Source of the DNA: Alphaproteobacteria bacterium
Lineage (GTDB): Bacteria; Pseudomonadota; Alphaproteobacteria; Rhodobacterales; Rhodobacteraceae
Reading direction: 5' to 3'
Length of the DNA stretch: 16,675 nucleotides
Assembly (NCBI GenBank): GCA_003695135.1
Contig: RFIR01000070.1
Location: 1-16,675, forward strand
The notes under the pieces were generated by a model that did not search any database, had not been told where the DNA came from, and saw only the letters and a program-made list of their open reading frames with translations. Shown here in pieces: positions 15,115 through 16,675 of this stretch. Position 1 is the stretch's first letter. The number at the start of each line of letters is the position of its first letter. Made by a program: the position numbers and the translations under genes.

Positions 15115-15893
15115 CGGCCCGCCCCGCCCGGCGCGCCGGTGCCCAGATAGGCCTCGATGACATCGGGATGCGACTGCACCTCGGCCGGGCTGCCCAACGT
15201 CAGCGGACGGCCATTGGCCACGGCCAGCACCCGGTCGGAGACCTGGGCGACGAGGTTCATGTCGTGCTCGACCATCAGGATGGTCAGCCCCATCTCGTCG
15301 CGCATGTCCTCGATCCAGAAGGCGACGTCCTGCGTCTCTTCCACCGACAGACCCGAGGCCGGCTCGTCCAGGAGCAGGAGCTTGGGCCCGGTGGCCAGCG
15401 CCCGGCCGATCTCGACCACCTTGCGCACGCCATAGGGCAGCCCCGCGATCAGCTTGTCGCGATGGGCCTCCAGCTCGAGAAAGTCGATCACCCGCTCCAC
15501 CGCGGCGCGATGGGCCCGCTCCTCGCGCCGCACGCGCGGGGTGAACAGGATGTCCTCCACCCAGCTCGTGCGCCGATGGGTGTGCCGGCCCATCAGGAGG
15601 TTCGACAGCACGGTGGAATGATCGAACAGCTCGATGTTCTGAAAGGTGCGCGCGATGCCCAGCCCGGCGATCTGATGCGCGGCCAGCCCGGTAATGTCGC
15701 GCCCGTCGAAGCGGATGCGCCCGGCGCTTGGCTCGTAGAAGCGCGAGATCAGGTTGAAGATGGTCGATTTGCCCGCCCCGTTCGGGCCGACGATGGTGAA
15801 CACCTCGCCCGGCTCGACGCTGAAGGAAATGCCGTCGACGGCCCTTACCCCGCCGAAGGCGATCGCCAGATCCTCCACCTCCAGCAGGCTCAC
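15111..15893 (-). CDS. livG: Branched-chain-type ABC transporter ATP-binding protein LivG
   Basis: This is the second ATPase of the importer. The 260 residues carry Walker A GPNGAGKS (36-43), Q-loop Gln85 in ARTFQNIELFDHSTV, the degenerate LivG signature LPYGVRK (152-158), Walker B LLLLDEP (172-178) and switch His210 in MVEHDMNLV. The insertion at about 103-125 (RHTHRRTSWVEDILFTPRVR) is usual for LivG. I set the start at GTG 15893 because it overlaps the livM stop as GTGA and gives the typical SLLEVEDLAIAFGG opening. The frame remains open much further upstream, but only across livM in another frame. It ends in the ATGA overlap with livF. Confidence 0.94.
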   Translation of the reverse strand: MSLLEVEDLAIAFGGVRAVDGISFSVEPGEVFTIVGPNGAGKSTIFNLISRFYEPSAGRIRFDGRDITGLAAHQIAGLGIARTFQNIELFDHSTVLSNLLMGRHTHRRTSWVEDILFTPRVRREERAHRAAVERVIDFLELEAHRDKLIAGLPYGVRKVVEIGRALATGPKLLLLDEPASGLSVEETQDVAFWIEDMRDEMGLTILMVEHDMNLVAQVSDRVLAVANGRPLTLGSPAEVQSHPDVIEAYLGTGAPGGAGR

Positions 15894-16675
15894 CGCATCC
15901 GCTCCGTCTTCAGATAACTCTTCTGGCGGCGGAACATGTCGCGGCGATAGAGCGGGAAGAGGTCGAAGAAGGTCCGCGTCTTCAGCCAGCGCCCGTAAAG
16001 CCCCATCGGCTCGTAGATCACGAAGACCACGAGGATCACGGCAAAGATCAGCGTCTCCAGCCCCGGATAGCCGGAGGTGTCGATGCCCGAGAAATCGCGC
16101 AGGATCGACAGCAGCTGCGGCACGGCGGTGATCAGGATCGCGCCCAGAAACGCCCCCTGGATGAAGCCCAGCCCGCCGATGGTGACCACCAGCAGCAGGT
16201 TGATGGAGATGAAGATCGAGAACGCCTCGTAGTTGAACACCCCCAGATAATGGCCCATCAGCGCGCCGGCCAGCCCGGTCACCCCGCAGGACAGGCCGAA
16301 GGCCAGCGTCTTGGTGCGCGCCACGTTGATGCCCAGCGCCCGGGCCGAGACCTCCGAATCGCGCACCGCCAGAAAGCTGCGCCCGGTCGGGCTGCGCAGC
16401 AGATTGGCATAGCCGAGCGTGACCAGCACCACCACGGCCAGACACAGCCAGTAGAAATTCGTCAGATGCCCGTAGCGCTCGAACGAGAGGCCGAGGATAG
16501 AGATGTCGGCGACCACCAGCCCGCCGACCCCGCCGGTGATCGGCTCGGCCAGGATGACGGTCTCCTCCACGATCACGAACAGCGCCAGCGTGGCGATGGC
16601 CAGATAGATGCCCGACATGCGGATGGCCGGAATGGCGACCAGCGCGCCAAAGAGCCCGGTGATCAGCCCGGCCAG
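15890..16675 (-). CDS. livM: Branched-chain-type ABC transporter permease LivM (5' end outside the window)
   Basis: This is an inner-membrane permease subunit of the LivM group. The visible 261 residues continue to the window edge without a start; the edge reads LAGLITGLFGALVAIPAIR before MSGIYLAIATLALFVIVEE, which matches the interior of LivM proteins. Several hydrophobic helices follow, with the conserved SCGVTGLAGALMGHYLGVFN block (loop facing the ATPases) and VTIGGLGFIQGAFLGAILIT. It ends MFRRQKSYLKTERMR with the stop overlapping the livG GTG. The ATG at 16618 is internal, not a start. Gene order in this transporter type predicts a LivH permease gene just beyond the right edge. Confidence 0.93.
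   Translation of the reverse strand: MAGLITGLFGALVAIPAIRMSGIYLAIATLALFVIVEETVILAEPITGGVGGLVVADISILGLSFERYGHLTNFYWLCLAVVVLVTLGYANLLRSPTGRSFLAVRDSEVSARALGINVARTKTLAFGLSCGVTGLAGALMGHYLGVFNYEAFSIFISINLLLVVTIGGLGFIQGAFLGAILITAVPQLLSILRDFSGIDTSGYPGLETLIFAVILVVFVIYEPMGLYGRWLKTRTFFDLFPLYRRDMFRRQKSYLKTERMR

Overview
The window is very GC-rich and gene-dense. Signal peptides, overlapping start/stop codons and the ccmI-ruvX-DUF1289 gene order suggest an alphaproteobacterium, most likely in the Rhodobacterales (Paracoccus/Rhodobacter-like). That placement is inference from gene content, since no rRNA is present. I see no tRNA, rRNA, CRISPR array, transposase, integrase or phage gene. I recognise 13 full or near-full protein genes, and the remainder are partial or tentative.

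Left part (1-4014). A sarcosine oxidase beta-subunit gene (soxB) runs on the minus strand and faces the end of an unidentified plus-strand gene. Divergent from soxB lies a tight plus-strand cluster: ccmI (cytochrome c maturation), ruvX (Holliday-junction resolvase family) and a small four-cysteine DUF1289 gene. A possible small membrane protein follows at 3658-4014.

Middle part (4206-8565). Three plus-strand genes are joined by overlapping codons: an ABC ATPase, an FtsX-type permease with a duplicated 4-TM architecture, and an HlyD-type periplasmic adaptor. Together they form a MacAB/DevBCA-like transenvelope exporter that carries no outer-membrane channel gene. It is the most system-like unit in the window, and its substrate is unknown.

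Convergent to it are two minus-strand genes: an aminopeptidase T/NicX-like protein of unclear activity (8593-9681) and an exported alpha/beta hydrolase (9831-11129).

Right part (11211-16675). A minus-strand operon reads livM (cut by the window edge), livG, livF, a long-chain-type acyl-CoA ligase, then a periplasmic substrate-binding protein. It ends in a strong intrinsic terminator. The three transporter genes overlap or abut each other and the ligase. The likely role is uptake of an organic acid followed by CoA activation, rather than plain branched-chain amino acid uptake. The livH-type permease gene is presumably just outside the right edge.

No clearly undescribed system is visible. The best leads are the exporter triad, the ligase inside the liv-type operon, and the AmpT/NicX-like protein with an apparently altered metal site.
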